A stretch of DNA of 64,000 nt from Pararhizobium sp. A13 (GCF_040126305.1 NZ_CP149510.1:1375001-1439000), one strand, 5' to 3'. Shown: positions 17,537-26,513, counted from the stretch's first letter. The notes: generated by a model not told the origin, from the sequence alone. Translations and numbers: made by a program.

Positions 17537-17983
17537 TCATTTTCCACCGTTGAGCGGCGGTAGCCGGCGTTTCACCGGCGTTGACTTGACGATCGAGGTA
17601 TTGGTCTGGGCGCGTTCGGCGACCTTGTCGAGGATGGTGTCGAGTTGTTCCATGTCGCGCACCAGCAGCTTGGCGATAAAACAGTCGTCGCCCGTCACCT
17701 TGTCGCACTCGACGAATTCCGGCGTGTCCTGGATCAGCTTCTCGACGATATGCAGCATGCCCGGCATCGGCCGCACGCGCACCACCGCCTGCAGGGCATA
17801 GCCGAGGGCTGCCGGATTGACGCCGACAGTGAAGCCGGTGATCACGCCGCGATCCTCCAGCCGCCGCAGTCGGTCCGCCGTGCTGGGCGAGGATAGACCA
17901 GCCTCCTGGGCCAAATCCTTCAGGGATATGCGGGCATTGGTACACAGGATGTCCAGCAGACGCCGGTCGATGTCATCGAGCAA
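17537..17983 (-). CDS. Lrp/AsnC-family transcriptional regulator
   Basis: 148 residues. Start is TTG 17983, behind GGAGGCTTCC. The N-terminal HTH (ISLKDLAQEAGLSSPSTADR) is followed by the RAM effector domain (VVRVRPMPGMLHIVEK; TGDDCFIAKLLVRDM with the conserved G-D pair). Acts as a DNA-binding amino-acid sensor. Divergent from an EamA transporter gene across 133 bp, a standard regulator/transporter arrangement, so the exporter is the probable target. Ends 3 bp after the convergent GNAT gene. Confidence 0.88.
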   Translation of the reverse strand: MLDDIDRRLLDILCTNARISLKDLAQEAGLSSPSTADRLRRLEDRGVITGFTVGVNPAALGYALQAVVRVRPMPGMLHIVEKLIQDTPEFVECDKVTGDDCFIAKLLVRDMEQLDTILDKVAERAQTNTSIVKSTPVKRRLPPLNGGK

Positions 17984-17997
17984 GGAAGCCTCCGTTA

Positions 17998-18017
17998 GGA
18001 ATAATTGGCAATTTTCC
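17998..18017. promoter_or_regulatory. Candidate Lrp-type operator in the divergent lrp/eamA gap
   Basis: GGAATAATTG-G-CAATTTTCC is a near-palindrome with one bulged base, 15 bp upstream of the TTG start of the Lrp gene and 100 bp from the EamA start. Size and AT-rich centre fit Lrp-family sites. The assignment rests only on position and symmetry. Confidence 0.35.
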
Positions 18018-18116
18018 TTTCATGATTAGGGACAATACCGGATCGTCCTTTCAAAATCCATATAAAAAGGCCTTTCTGCCGACTATCCTTCCGTCGTGTT
18101 CAAGGGAGTGGAAGTG

Positions 18117-19013
18117 ATGGAAAAGGATGTCAAAACCGGCAGCATCGAAATGACCGCCGCCATGCTGATTTCCGGCACGATCGGCTGGTTCGTGCTGATG
18201 TCCGGCCAACCGGTGATCGATGTGGTGTTGTGGCGCTGCCTGTTCGGGGCGCTGACGCTTCTGGCCATTTGTGCCTCGCTCGGACATTTCCGCAGCGGGA
18301 TCCTCACATGGCGGCTGTTTGGCCTTGCCGTGCTGGGAGGCGTCGCCATTGTCGTCAACTGGCTGCTTCTGTTCGGCGCCTATTCGCGCTCCTCGATCTC
18401 GATTGCCACCATGGTCTACAACACCCAGCCCTTCATGCTGCTCGCCATCGGCGGGCTTTTTTTCAAGGAGAAGATCACCGCGGCGAAGCTCGCCTGGCTC
18501 GCCGTTGCGTTTGCCGGCATGGTCGCGATCGTCGAGGCCAAGCCCGCGGGTGATTTCACCGGGGGCGATTATCTGACGGGGATCGCCATGGCGCTGGGCG
18601 CTGCATTCTTCTACGCGCTGGCCGCGCTCGTGGCGAAAAGGTTGAAGGGAACGCCGCCGCATCTGATCGCGCTGATCCAGGTCGTCACCGGCCTTCTGAT
18701 GCTGGCACCTTTCGCCGGCACCTCCGGCCTGCCGACGGAGGCCTATCAATGGGCGTTGCTGGTTGCCATGGGCGCGGTCCATACGGGACTGATGTATGTG
18801 CTGCTGTATGGCGCCATCCAGAAGCTGCCGACGCACGTCACCGGCGCGCTGTCCTTCATCTATCCGGTTGCCGCCCTTGCCGTCGATCGCATCGCCTTCG
18901 GTCATCAGCTGCAGCCGGGGCAGCTTCTCGGCTCCGCGGCGATCCTGATTGCGGCTGCCGGCATGACATTCGGCTGGACATTACCCCGCCGGGTGCGGCA
19001 TCAGGCGGGCTGA
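18117..19013 (+). CDS. EamA/DMT-family permease
   Basis: 298 residues, about ten membrane helices in two EamA repeats (first repeat ISGTIGWFVL to MVAIVEAKP; second LTGIAMALGAAFFYALAAL to the end). Start taken at ATG 18117 (MEKDVKTG), because GGGAG lies 8 nt upstream; GTG 18096 is possible. Drug/metabolite exporter family, inner membrane. Divergent from the Lrp gene, which suggests amino-acid-responsive control. A NIPSNAP gene follows after 20 bp and may be co-transcribed. Confidence 0.85.
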   Translation: MEKDVKTGSIEMTAAMLISGTIGWFVLMSGQPVIDVVLWRCLFGALTLLAICASLGHFRSGILTWRLFGLAVLGGVAIVVNWLLLFGAYSRSSISIATMVYNTQPFMLLAIGGLFFKEKITAAKLAWLAVAFAGMVAIVEAKPAGDFTGGDYLTGIAMALGAAFFYALAALVAKRLKGTPPHLIALIQVVTGLLMLAPFAGTSGLPTEAYQWALLVAMGAVHTGLMYVLLYGAIQKLPTHVTGALSFIYPVAALAVDRIAFGHQLQPGQLLGSAAILIAAAGMTFGWTLPRRVRHQAG

Positions 19014-19033
19014 GACATCCATGGGAGACCCGC

Positions 19034-19339
19034 ATGATCACCTGCTATCTTCGCTACATTATCGACCCTTACAAGCTCGCCGAGTTCGAGGAATACGCAA
19101 AACTCTGGATCCCGCTGGTCAACCGATTGGGCGGCACGCATCATGGCTATTTCCTGCCGCATGAAGGGGCGAACAATATCGCGCTCGCCCTCTTCAGCTT
19201 TCCGAGCCTTGCGGCTTACGAGGATTATCGCGAGCGCATGGCAAAGGATGCCGAATGCCAGGCAGCCTTTGCGCTTGCCGAGAAAAGCCGCTGCATCCTG
19301 AGTTACGAACGCAGCTTCATGCGACCGGTCCTTGAGTAA
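19034..19339 (+). CDS. NIPSNAP-family protein
   Basis: 101 residues; ATG 19034 with GGGAGA upstream. A ferredoxin-like alpha/beta barrel is typical of the family: ITCYLRYIIDPYKLAEFEEY start, GGTHHGYFLPHEG in the middle, LSYERSFMRP end. Members are small soluble proteins of unclear activity. Twenty bases after the EamA gene and ending 3 bp before the convergent isochorismatase gene. Confidence 0.82.
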   Translation: MITCYLRYIIDPYKLAEFEEYAKLWIPLVNRLGGTHHGYFLPHEGANNIALALFSFPSLAAYEDYRERMAKDAECQAAFALAEKSRCILSYERSFMRPVLE

Positions 19340-19342
19340 CCC

Positions 19343-19900
19343 TCAGAAGGTGATCTCGTCCGATCGGCGTAGCTCTATGGCATGTCCGCCGGCGTTGAAC
19401 CCGCGGAGCACGGCATTGTGATGGGCGATGATCTGCGAAAAGGTCAGCTCGCCCATGTCGCCGGTCGAATGGCCGTCGGAAAGCAGCGTTACGTCATACC
19501 CGAGCGACACGGCGCGGCGCGCAGTGGTATCGACGCAGAACTGTGTTTGACAGCCGCCGATGACGAGATGGGTTATGGACCGCTTTGCCAGCTGTTCCTC
19601 AAGATCGGTCTGGAAGAAGCTGTCGCAGCTTGTCTTGTGAATGACAGTCTCGCCGAGCACCGGCGCAATTTCATGGCGCAGGCCCCAGCCCTTGGACGAG
19701 CGTGCGAGCGGGTCTCCCGGGCCGCCGTCATGCTGCACGAGAATAACCGGGACATGGGCGGCTCGGGCGCGCGCCTGGATCGACTGCAGCCGGCCGATGG
19801 TCTCGTTGAGGGCCGCGTCTATGGCAGGCTGGCGCTCCGGTGTGCCTTCGCCCTCGAGGATGGCGTTCTGAACGTCGATGATAAGTAGTGCTGTTGTCAT
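19343..19900 (-). CDS. Isochorismatase-family cysteine hydrolase
   Basis: 185 residues from ATG 19900 (MTTALLIIDVQN). The catalytic triad is visible: Asp9 in LIIDVQN, Lys89 in VIHKTSCD and Cys122 in CQTQFCVDTTAR; the cis-peptide segment VIGG precedes it. The family hydrolyses amides or isochorismate; substrate not assignable. The ribosome site is weak. It lies 40 bp downstream of a LysE exporter on the same strand, probably one transcript. Confidence 0.85.
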   Translation of the reverse strand: MTTALLIIDVQNAILEGEGTPERQPAIDAALNETIGRLQSIQARARAAHVPVILVQHDGGPGDPLARSSKGWGLRHEIAPVLGETVIHKTSCDSFFQTDLEEQLAKRSITHLVIGGCQTQFCVDTTARRAVSLGYDVTLLSDGHSTGDMGELTFSQIIAHHNAVLRGFNAGGHAIELRRSDEITF

Positions 19901-19940
19901 GGCATGCTCAAGTCTTGGTTGGGAGGAAGGAAAAACCGTT

Positions 19941-20573
19941 TCAGCGGCGGCTTTCCATCGCCATGCGAAGGGCAAGAGCGCCGAGCACACCGCCCATCAG
20001 CCAGCGCTGCATGGAAAGCCACGCCGGGCGGCCGGCGAAAAACGTGGCGATGGAGCCTGCCGTCAACACGATCAGCGCATTGACGGAGAGGCTGGTGAAA
20101 ATCTGGATCGTGCCGAGAACGACGGACTGGGAAAAGACCCGGCCCAGGGCCGGATCAATGAACTGTGGCAGCAGCGACAGATAGAGAACGGCGATCTTCG
20201 GGTTCAACAGGCTCGTGGCAAAGCCCATGAAAAACAGGCGGCGCGGGCTGTCTGCCGGCAGGTTGCGAACTTCGAAAGCCGAACGCCCGCCGGGACGCAG
20301 GGCCTGCCAGGCGAGATAGAGGAGGTAGAGCGCTCCGGCAAACCGCAGCGCATCATAGGCATAGGGTACCGCCAAGAGCAGCGCGGTGATGCCGAAGGCG
20401 GCCGACAGCATATAGACCAGGAAGCCGAGGCCGACGCCGGTGAGCGAGACCAATCCCGCCACCGGCCCCTGACAGAGCGAGCGGGAGATCAGATAGATCA
20501 TGTTCGGCCCGGGCGTCAGCACCATGCCAAGTGCGACAAGGGCGAACGCGGCCAAGCTTGCGGTTCCAGGCAT
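19941..20573 (-). CDS. LysE/RhtB-family translocator
   Basis: 210 residues; start ATG 20573 (MPGTASLAAF) with GGAGAGG 6 nt upstream. LysE signature MVLTPGPNMIYLISRSLCQG near residue 20 and SLLNPKIAVLYLSLLPQF in the central region; about six helices. Exporter of amino acids or related small molecules. Upstream of the isochorismatase in an apparent two-gene operon, and divergent from another LysE gene across 151 bp. Confidence 0.85.
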   Translation of the reverse strand: MPGTASLAAFALVALGMVLTPGPNMIYLISRSLCQGPVAGLVSLTGVGLGFLVYMLSAAFGITALLLAVPYAYDALRFAGALYLLYLAWQALRPGGRSAFEVRNLPADSPRRLFFMGFATSLLNPKIAVLYLSLLPQFIDPALGRVFSQSVVLGTIQIFTSLSVNALIVLTAGSIATFFAGRPAWLSMQRWLMGGVLGALALRMAMESRR

Positions 20574-20724
20574 GAACGGCCTCTCCAGTTCCGGGCGGTG
20601 CAAGGCGAAGGTTTGTGCCGGAGCAATGCATTAGCCGGAACAGCCGCTTCGATCAATGCAGCCAGATTGCCCGGCTCAAGAAAAACAGCTAAATGTTCGC
20701 GCTCGCAAATGTCCGGAGCCGATT

Positions 20725-21342
20725 ATGAGCCTCGCCACCCTTTTCGCCTACTGCACTGCCCTCTTCATCGCGGCCGCGATCCCCGGGCCGGGCATGACGG
20801 CGATCGTCGCGCGGGCGCTTGGTTCAGGATTTCACGAAACATTCTTCATGGGGCTCGGTCTCGTGCTCGGCGACCTGGTCTATCTGACGGCCGTCATCCT
20901 TGGTCTTGCCTTCGTGGCACAGACTTTCACCACCGCTTTCATGGTCATCAAGATCCTCGGCGCACTCTATCTCGTCTATATCGCCTACCAGCTCTGGACG
21001 ACCGGGCTGCTGCCGCAGGATATCCAGGCGAAGAAAAGCGCAAGCATGGGCCTGTCCTTCCTCTCCGGACTGCTGGTCACGCTCGGCAACCCGAAGACCA
21101 TGTTGTTCTATGTAGCGCTGGTGCCGACGCTGATCGATGTGCATGCGATCGGCCTCAACGAATATGCCATTCTTGTCGGCTCGACCTCCATCGTCCTGAT
21201 GGCGGTTCTGATCCCGTATATCCTGCTGGCCTCCCGCGCCCGGCTGCTTCTGAAACAACCCCGTGCACTCAAATCGCTGAACCGGATCGCTGCCGGTATT
21301 CTCGGCACCACCGCCGCCTACATCGCCACGCGAGCTGCCTGA
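20725..21342 (+). CDS. LysE-family translocator
   Basis: 205 residues; ATG 20725 (MSLATLFAYC) after CCGGAG. Conserved AAAIPGPGMTAIVARALGSG near the N-terminus and GNPKTMLFYVALVPTL centrally. Third LysE-type exporter in this part of the window and divergent from the second; similarity by eye is limited to family motifs, so recent duplication is not indicated. Substrate unknown. Confidence 0.85.
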   Translation: MSLATLFAYCTALFIAAAIPGPGMTAIVARALGSGFHETFFMGLGLVLGDLVYLTAVILGLAFVAQTFTTAFMVIKILGALYLVYIAYQLWTTGLLPQDIQAKKSASMGLSFLSGLLVTLGNPKTMLFYVALVPTLIDVHAIGLNEYAILVGSTSIVLMAVLIPYILLASRARLLLKQPRALKSLNRIAAGILGTTAAYIATRAA

Positions 21343-21475
21343 AATAATCATTCGGCAACCGGCGGTTACGCAACAGTTTTTTCCAATGAGGATCAAGCGG
21401 TTGGAGAATAGCCCTCTGGCAAGCGGGTTGGTTTGATCCTATTGTCCCTCACAACTTGGCAAAAGGGAGAACACC

Positions 21476-22444
21476 ATGTCAGAGCAGCGCAAGCCCGGCC
21501 GCGGCCGCATCTATTCCTCGATCACCGAGACCATCGGCGATACGCCGATCGTTCGCCTCGACAAGCTGGCGAAGGAAAACGGGGTGAAGGCCAATCTTCT
21601 GGCGAAGCTGGAGTTCTTCAATCCGATCGCCTCGGTCAAGGATCGTATCGGCGTTGCTATGATTGAATCGCTGGAAGCACAGGGCAAGATCACGCCCGGC
21701 AAGACGACGCTGGTCGAGCCGACGTCCGGCAATACCGGCATCGCGCTCGCCTTCGCCGCTGCCGCCAAGGGATACAAGCTGATCCTCACCATGCCGGAAA
21801 CCATGTCGGTCGAACGCCGCAAGATGCTGGCGCTGCTCGGCGCCGAACTGGTGCTGACGGAAGGCCCGAAGGGCATGAAGGGCGCCATCGCCAAGGCGGA
21901 AGAACTGGCGTCGACCTTGCCTGACGCGATCATTCCGCAGCAGTTCGAAAACCCGGCGAACCCGGAAATCCACCGCAAGACGACGGCCGAGGAAATCTGG
22001 AACGACACCGACGGCAGCATCGACATCCTCGTTTCCGGCATCGGCACCGGCGGTACGATCACCGGCGCCGGCCAGGTGCTCAAGGGCCGTAAACCGTCGA
22101 TCAAGGTTATCGCCGTCGAGCCGGAGGAATCACCCGTCCTTTCCGGTGGCGCTCCCGGCCCGCACAAGATCCAGGGCATCGGCGCGGGCTTCGCACCTGC
22201 CATCCTCGATACGAAAATCTACGACGAGATCATCACGGTCAACAGCGCTCAGGCCGTGGAAACGGCGCGGCAGGTGGCGAAGCTCGAAGGCGTGCCGGTC
22301 GGCATCTCCTCTGGTGCTGCACTGGCGGCTGCGATCAGGGTCGGCCAGCGCCCGGAAAACGAAGGCAAGAACATCGTCGTCATCATTCCATCCTTCGCCG
22401 AACGCTACCTGTCGACGGTGCTGTTCGAGCATCTCGTCGGCTGA
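21476..22444 (+). CDS. cysK: Cysteine synthase A (O-acetylserine sulfhydrylase)
   Basis: 322 residues. PLP-dependent synthesis of cysteine from O-acetylserine and sulfide. The PLP Lys is Lys55 in [11 protein letters not shown]; the asparagine/phosphate loops are TSGNTGIAL and [23 protein letters not shown] and [10 protein letters not shown] are at the C-terminus. RBS AAAGGGAGAA. Followed by a hairpin terminator and the convergent comM remnant. The 133-bp leader shows no recognisable riboswitch. Confidence 0.95.
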   Translation: MSEQRKPGRGRIYSSITETIGDTPIVRLDKLAKENGVKANLLAKLEFFNPIASVKDRIGVAMIESLEAQGKITPGKTTLVEPTSGNTGIALAFAAAAKGYKLILTMPETMSVERRKMLALLGAELVLTEGPKGMKGAIAKAEELASTLPDAIIPQQFENPANPEIHRKTTAEEIWNDTDGSIDILVSGIGTGGTITGAGQVLKGRKPSIKVIAVEPEESPVLSGGAPGPHKIQGIGAGFAPAILDTKIYDEIITVNSAQAVETARQVAKLEGVPVGISSGAALAAAIRVGQRPENEGKNIVVIIPSFAERYLSTVLFEHLVG

Positions 22445-22468
22445 TCATCGCGATCCTCTGCGTCCAAG

Positions 22469-22494
22469 CCACTCTCATGTCCGCATGAGGGTGG
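22469..22494 (+). terminator. Hairpin between cysK and comM remnant
   Basis: CCACTCTCATG-TCCG-CATGAGGGTGG, a stem of 11 bp with one mismatch and a 4-base loop, followed by TTCTGCC. Located 25 bp after the cysK stop and 8 bp from the end of the convergent comM remnant, so it could serve both directions. The T tract is poor. Confidence 0.5.
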
Positions 22495-22501
22495 TTCTGC
22501 C

Positions 22502-23347
22502 TCATGCCGCGGCCGTCAACCGTTCCCCGGCAATGCGGTAGGAAATCGCCTCGGCCAGGTGGACGCGCCCAACCGTCAGCTTTTCGTGAAGGTCGGCGAG
22601 CGTGCGGGCAACTTTCAGGACGCGGTGGTAGCCGCGCGCCGAAAATTTCATCTTTTCCGCGGCGTCGCGCAGCCGCTGCAGGCCGCCGGCATCCGGCTCG
22701 GCCATCTTCTCGATCATGGATGTCGAGCAGCGCGCGTTCGAGAGGATTTCCGGCATGCCGAAAGCGATGAAGCGATCCGCCTGGATTTCGCGGGCGCGGG
22801 CGACGCGTCTTGCGACGATGGCACTCGGCTCGGCCGGCGCCGGGCGGATGAGGTCGGCGGCGGTGACGGAGGGGACATCGATGCGGATATCGATCCGATC
22901 CATCAACGGGCCGGAAATGCGCCCCTGATAGTCGGAGACGCAGCGGGGCCGAGGGCGCAGGTATGCCCCGGTTCGCCCGCCATGCCGCAGCGGCATGGGG
23001 TCATGGCGGCGACCAGCTGGATGGCGGCCGGATAGGTGACGCGGTGATTGGCGCGGGCGATGATGCATTCAGATGTTTCGAGCGGCTGGCGCAGCGCATC
23101 GAGCACCTGGGCGAGCGAAGCCTCGCCCGGCTTGGCGCGGGCCGCCGCCGATCATCGCGGCCATCGTCGCCGAATGGTGTGGCGTGGGGAAGGGCCGCCG
23201 GTCCGACAGCTTGCCGCCCGGCAGTTGCCCGGCGATCGAATGGATCATCGACACTTCGAGCAGTTCGGCGGGAGAGAGCGGCGGCAGGATCGAGGGCAGG
23301 CGGGCGGCGAGCATCGACTTGCCGGAGCCGGGTGGGCCGACCATCAG
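22502..23347 (-). pseudogene. comM: comM remnant, ATPase (Mg-chelatase-like) half, frameshifted and internally deleted
   Basis: The 3' half of comM (YifB/ComM helicase that aids branch migration during transformation). It starts at the cassette junction with LMVGPPGSGKSMLAARLPS (Walker A intact) and ends with the ComM C-terminus ([18 protein letters not shown]...FSARGYHRVLKVARTLADL). Damage seen: an extra C near 23139-23142 after MAAMIGGG; an in-frame loss of about 15 codons at 23109/23110, where SLA is joined to [10 protein letters not shown] so the Walker B FLDELPEF segment is gone; and a missing base near 22944-22950 just before [16 protein letters not shown] reads AMTPCRCG. Multiple independent lesions argue for decay over a single sequencing error. 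Confidence 0.88.
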
Positions 23348-23376
23348 CGTGATACGCTGACCTGTGGTCCTCCTTG

Positions 23377-23443
23377 CGCCAGGAGCTGCCACGGAAATAA
23401 CTTCCGCTTCGCGCTAAAAGTTAATTTCCGGCAGCGCCTGGCG
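23377..23443. repeat. Long imperfect hairpin with bulges behind the DUF1254 gene
   Basis: Arms 23377-23403 and 23418-23443 pair as CGCCAGGAGCTGCC-(AC)-GGAAAT-AACTT with its complement; two bulges (AC, T) and one mismatch interrupt a ~25-bp stem with a 14-base loop. It starts 11 bp after the stop codon of the DUF1254 gene. It may be a terminator, a REP-like element or a cassette end. It lacks a T tract and does not have integron attC core sequences at the stem base. Confidence 0.6.
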
Positions 23444-23453
23444 TTCCCGTCCC

Positions 23454-24869
23454 TCACGCTGCTTTGGTCATCGGCGGATGCTTCCATGTGCCGTCGAGCG
23501 CCGCTTCCTTTGGCCAATAGAGGCGCATGAAAGCGATGAACGGACCTTTGGGCGCAGGCAACCAGTTCGCCTCCTTGTCCTTGCCCGGCGACTCGCTCTG
23601 GACGTAGAACGTCAGGCCGCCGTCGGCGTCCTTCACGAACTGCGGGAGCATCGGCGAGTTGAGCAGGTAGCGGTTGATCGGATTGGCGACGAGGAGGCTC
23701 TGCGGCAGCTCGTACATAGTCAGTGACCAAAAGGCGTTGACGGGTGGCAGTTGCCCAGGCGCGAAGCGGATGGTGTAGCGGTTGGCACCGGTCAGCTTCT
23801 GTCCGTCGGCGTCGACGGCGTAGACCGGATACATCGCCTCCTGCTTCGAATTGCCCCCGATGCCGAGCACAGCTCCAGCCATGCGGTAGAGGTAGTTGTT
23901 CTTCAGATACTCGCGCGTGCCGAAAACGTCGCCGGAGGTCACTTCCCCCGTGTCGATTTTTTGTTTCTCCAAATTCGCGAGTTCGGCCCAGGCGTCGGCC
24001 ATTCCCTGCTCGATGGCGGTTTTCATTTCAGGCGAAAGCTTACTCGCGTCGAAGGTCTTGCCCGCGCCGACTCCGATCTTGGCAAAACGCGCCATCAGTT
24101 CGGTTTCTGACGGATCGGTGGGACAGTATTGCAGGATGAAGTTCAAAATGTTGAAAAACTCGGGCGACGTCTTTTCTTCTGCGGGCGTCAGCGTCTTGAT
24201 GAAATCAACAGCGGGCGCGGCGACTGGCGCGGGTTGGCCGAGAAACGCCGACAGCGGCTCTGCCTTGTAACCCGCCTGGATTTTCTTGACGTTGTCGAGA
24301 TCGTCCGGATTGAAAAGCTGCGTCCGGTAGGCGGCCCATATGAAATCGGTCTCCGAGCGGATCACTTTCTTCACGCCCTTTGGTGTCTCGCCTTTCCAGC
24401 CTGGTCCTGCGATGAGGAAGCTGCCGCCATCATTGCCCGTCGCGCGGCTGCCTAGATAGTCGAAGTTGAAAGTGTACGCATCGATCATTTGAACGCTGAA
24501 ATAACGGTCCTTCTCAATCGGTGGCACGGTGAGCACCATCGGTTCGGTGCGCAGGTCCAAGCCGAGCCACGAGTAGGGCGTATCCGAGTTGGGCGTCTGG
24601 ATCGCCGTGTCGGCTGGCGTGTACACACGCGGGGTATTGACGATCTGATTCCATGGCCCCTTGTATTCGGGGTTTTTGGTGTCGACGAAATAAGCGTGCT
24701 GGATGCGGTAGCTGTCCACCATCGGGAAGCCGTAAATATAGGCCTCCTTGGCGATGGCACGGGCTTCAACGTCAACGAAGTCCGCAGCTTGAACCGTCGC
24801 GGTACCAAACCCAGCAAACCCTGCAGCCAGAATCATGCCTTTCGTGAAATCGCGTTTTGTTAGGTTCAT
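23454..24869 (-). CDS. DUF1254/DUF1214 domain protein, exported
   Basis: 471 residues; ATG 24869 with GGGAGAAAATGCC upstream. An N-terminal signal (MNLTKRDFTKGMILAAGFAG, ending TVQAADF) indicates export. DUF1254 covers roughly residues 55-180 (YIYGFPMVDSYRIQ; PNSDTPYSWLGLDL) and DUF1214 roughly 350-455 (NRYTIRFAPGQLPPVNAFWS, then the ...SLLVANPINRYLLNS segment). The fold is known but its biochemical role is not established. It is the only gene in the segment interrupting comM, and its leader is AT-rich, suggesting acquisition. Confidence 0.85.
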   Translation of the reverse strand: MNLTKRDFTKGMILAAGFAGFGTATVQAADFVDVEARAIAKEAYIYGFPMVDSYRIQHAYFVDTKNPEYKGPWNQIVNTPRVYTPADTAIQTPNSDTPYSWLGLDLRTEPMVLTVPPIEKDRYFSVQMIDAYTFNFDYLGSRATGNDGGSFLIAGPGWKGETPKGVKKVIRSETDFIWAAYRTQLFNPDDLDNVKKIQAGYKAEPLSAFLGQPAPVAAPAVDFIKTLTPAEEKTSPEFFNILNFILQYCPTDPSETELMARFAKIGVGAGKTFDASKLSPEMKTAIEQGMADAWAELANLEKQKIDTGEVTSGDVFGTREYLKNNYLYRMAGAVLGIGGNSKQEAMYPVYAVDADGQKLTGANRYTIRFAPGQLPPVNAFWSLTMYELPQSLLVANPINRYLLNSPMLPQFVKDADGGLTFYVQSESPGKDKEANWLPAPKGPFIAFMRLYWPKEAALDGTWKHPPMTKAA

Positions 24870-25136
24870 GGCATTTTCTCCCTCAACACCAATCGTGAGG
24901 GTAGATGGTGCGCTTGTATCGCGAAAACGCAAGTATCTAATAAAACCTAAAGATGAATTGCCCCATTTGTCGTTGGAACACCCCAGGAGGCATTCGGCCG
25001 ACAACTAGACGACGGGTGGCCGCCGTATCAGTGGGCCACGAGCGGCCGCTATGGGGCCATGAAGAGAAGTTCACCGAGGTCCCAAATGCGCCAACAGCCG
25101 TCGGAAGTTCGACGTCAATTAATGTAGCACAACGTT

Positions 25137-25313
25137 AGGAGATTGTGGTTTCCGGCCGCGGCCACCTCCAGCGCCCGCTTGGCGCTTTCCTGGCCCTTGA
25201 TATCGGCGAGATCGGGCATGTTGGCGGCACTGGCGCGGCGCGACCATCACCTGGACGTCGACCGGCATGCCCTCTATGCCCTGAAATGCTACCGTACTGA
25301 CACGCGCGACCAT
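25137..25313 (-). pseudogene. comM: comM remnant, N-terminal part, with large internal deletion
   Basis: The start of comM is intact (MVARVSTVAFQGIEGMPVDV, then QVMVAP), then the sequence jumps, out of frame, to [20 protein letters not shown] and [10 protein letters not shown], which lies about 150 residues further on in normal ComM. Most of the N-terminal S5/Lon-like domain is thus deleted. The fragment then meets the cassette at 25136/25137. Read together with 22502-23347 it shows one ancestral comM gene downstream of gshB on the minus strand. Confidence 0.85.
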
Positions 25314-25528
25314 GATTGCCCCTCTTGCCGCGAGGCGGGCTCCATCCCTGCCACCACAACCTTCACCGGCTGTAGTGGAAAATCTTGCACGAATAACGGA
25401 ATAAAATAAGAACAGTTATCGAACATGCTCGACGACGATAATCGCCAAGGTTGAAACAGGTTGTATTTTTCGAGGAAGCGGAACAACCGTGAACATCCAT
25501 GGGATTAAATCGGGTTGTAGCCATGCGC

Positions 25529-25553
25529 AACCGAGGCGGGTGACGCCTCGGTT
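25529..25553 (-). terminator. Hairpin after gshB
   Basis: AACCGAGGCG-GGTGA-CGCCTCGGTT: a perfect 10-bp stem with a 5-base loop, 12 bp beyond the gshB stop codon. No long T tract follows on either strand, so strength is uncertain. The 215 bp between it and the comM start show no gene. Confidence 0.55.
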
Positions 25554-25565
25554 GGATCTGTTGTG

Positions 25566-26513
25566 TCAGGCGCGCTTGCGTTCGATCGCGTCCCAGAGAA
25601 GCGCGGCGATATCGGCGCCGCCAAATTTCTTCACTTCGCGGATGCCCGTCGGTGATGTGACATTGATCTCGGTCATGACGTCGCCGATCACGTCGATGCC
25701 GACGAGCAGGAAACCGCGTTCGCGCAGCGCAGGCCCGATGCGGGTGCAGATTTCCTTTTCCCGCGTGGTCAGCTCGGTCGCCTCCGGCTTGCCGCCGGCA
25801 TGCATGTTTGAGCGGGCGTCGTGTTCGGCCGGAACGCGGTTGATCGCGCCGACCGGCTCGCCGTCGACAAGGATGATGCGCTTGTCGCCCTTGCGCACCG
25901 CCGGCAGGTATTCCTGCGCGATGAACGGTTCGCGGAACATCTGGCCGAACATTTCAAGCAGCGACGAGAGGTTGCGGTCGTCGCGGGTCGAATGAAACAC
26001 GCCGGCGCCGCCATTGCCGTAGAGCGGTTTCAGGATGATGTCGCCCATCTCGGCGCGGAAGCTGGCGATCTCGGTGGGGTCGCGGGTGATCAGCGTCTTC
26101 GGCATCAGGTCGGGAAATTCGGTGACGAAGATCTTTTCCGGCGAGTTGCGCACCCAGGCCGGGTCGTTGACGACGAGCGTCTTCGGATGGATGCGCTCGA
26201 GCAGATGCGTCGAGGTGATATAGGCCATGTCGAAGGGCGGGTCCTGGCGCAAAAGCACAACGTCCATGGTCGACAGGTCGATGCGCTCGGCGTCGCCCAG
26301 CGAATAGTGGTCGCCCTTGACGTCGCGCAGGCTCATCGGCTGGACGGTGGCAATGATCCTGCCGTCCCGCAGCGACAGCTGGTTCGGCGTATAGTGGAAC
26401 AGCTTGTAGCCGCGCGCCTGCGCTTCGAGGCTCATGGCGAAGGTACTGTCACCCGCGATGTTGATGCCCGAGACATGATCCATCTGGATCGCGACATTGA
26501 CGATTCTTGCCAT
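25566..26513 (-). CDS. gshB: Glutathione synthetase
   Basis: 315 residues, usual length. Joins gamma-glutamylcysteine and glycine with ATP. GshB prokaryotic N-terminal domain ([20 protein letters not shown]), then an ATP-grasp domain with [36 protein letters not shown] and the Mg-binding [12 protein letters not shown] near the C-terminus. AGGAAATGACTCA precedes ATG. Normally neighbours comM and yraN in rhizobia; here comM is broken and yraN is 7.5 kb away. Confidence 0.95.
   Translation of the reverse strand: MARIVNVAIQMDHVSGINIAGDSTFAMSLEAQARGYKLFHYTPNQLSLRDGRIIATVQPMSLRDVKGDHYSLGDAERIDLSTMDVVLLRQDPPFDMAYITSTHLLERIHPKTLVVNDPAWVRNSPEKIFVTEFPDLMPKTLITRDPTEIASFRAEMGDIILKPLYGNGGAGVFHSTRDDRNLSSLLEMFGQMFREPFIAQEYLPAVRKGDKRIILVDGEPVGAINRVPAEHDARSNMHAGGKPEATELTTREKEICTRIGPALRERGFLLVGIDVIGDVMTEINVTSPTGIREVKKFGGADIAALLWDAIERKRA

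Larger units (their letters stand above)
23348..25136. other. 1.79-kb cassette inserted in comM, carrying a DUF1254 gene
   Basis: On the comM strand the left fragment ends ...GNHNL (AACCACAATCTCCT) and the right fragment resumes CTGATGGTCGG (LMVGPPGSGK), so the cassette sits exactly between neighbouring codons at Walker A. At most 2 bp (AG, 23346-23347 and 25137-25138) are shared at the junctions. No terminal inverted repeats, transposase or integrase were found. Contents: a 67-bp imperfect hairpin (23377-23443), the DUF1254 gene (23454-24869), and about 270 bp upstream that is more AT-rich than the surroundings and shows no further gene. Confidence 0.75.

Noticed and set aside
21386..21436. 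16-codon ORF before cysK as an attenuator leader
   Set aside because: No ribosome site, no Cys codons and no competing hairpins around it.
23377..23443. Integron attC site at the comM cassette
   Set aside because: The hairpin has bulges as attC does, but the stem base lacks RYYYAAC/GTTRRRY core sites and no integrase is present.
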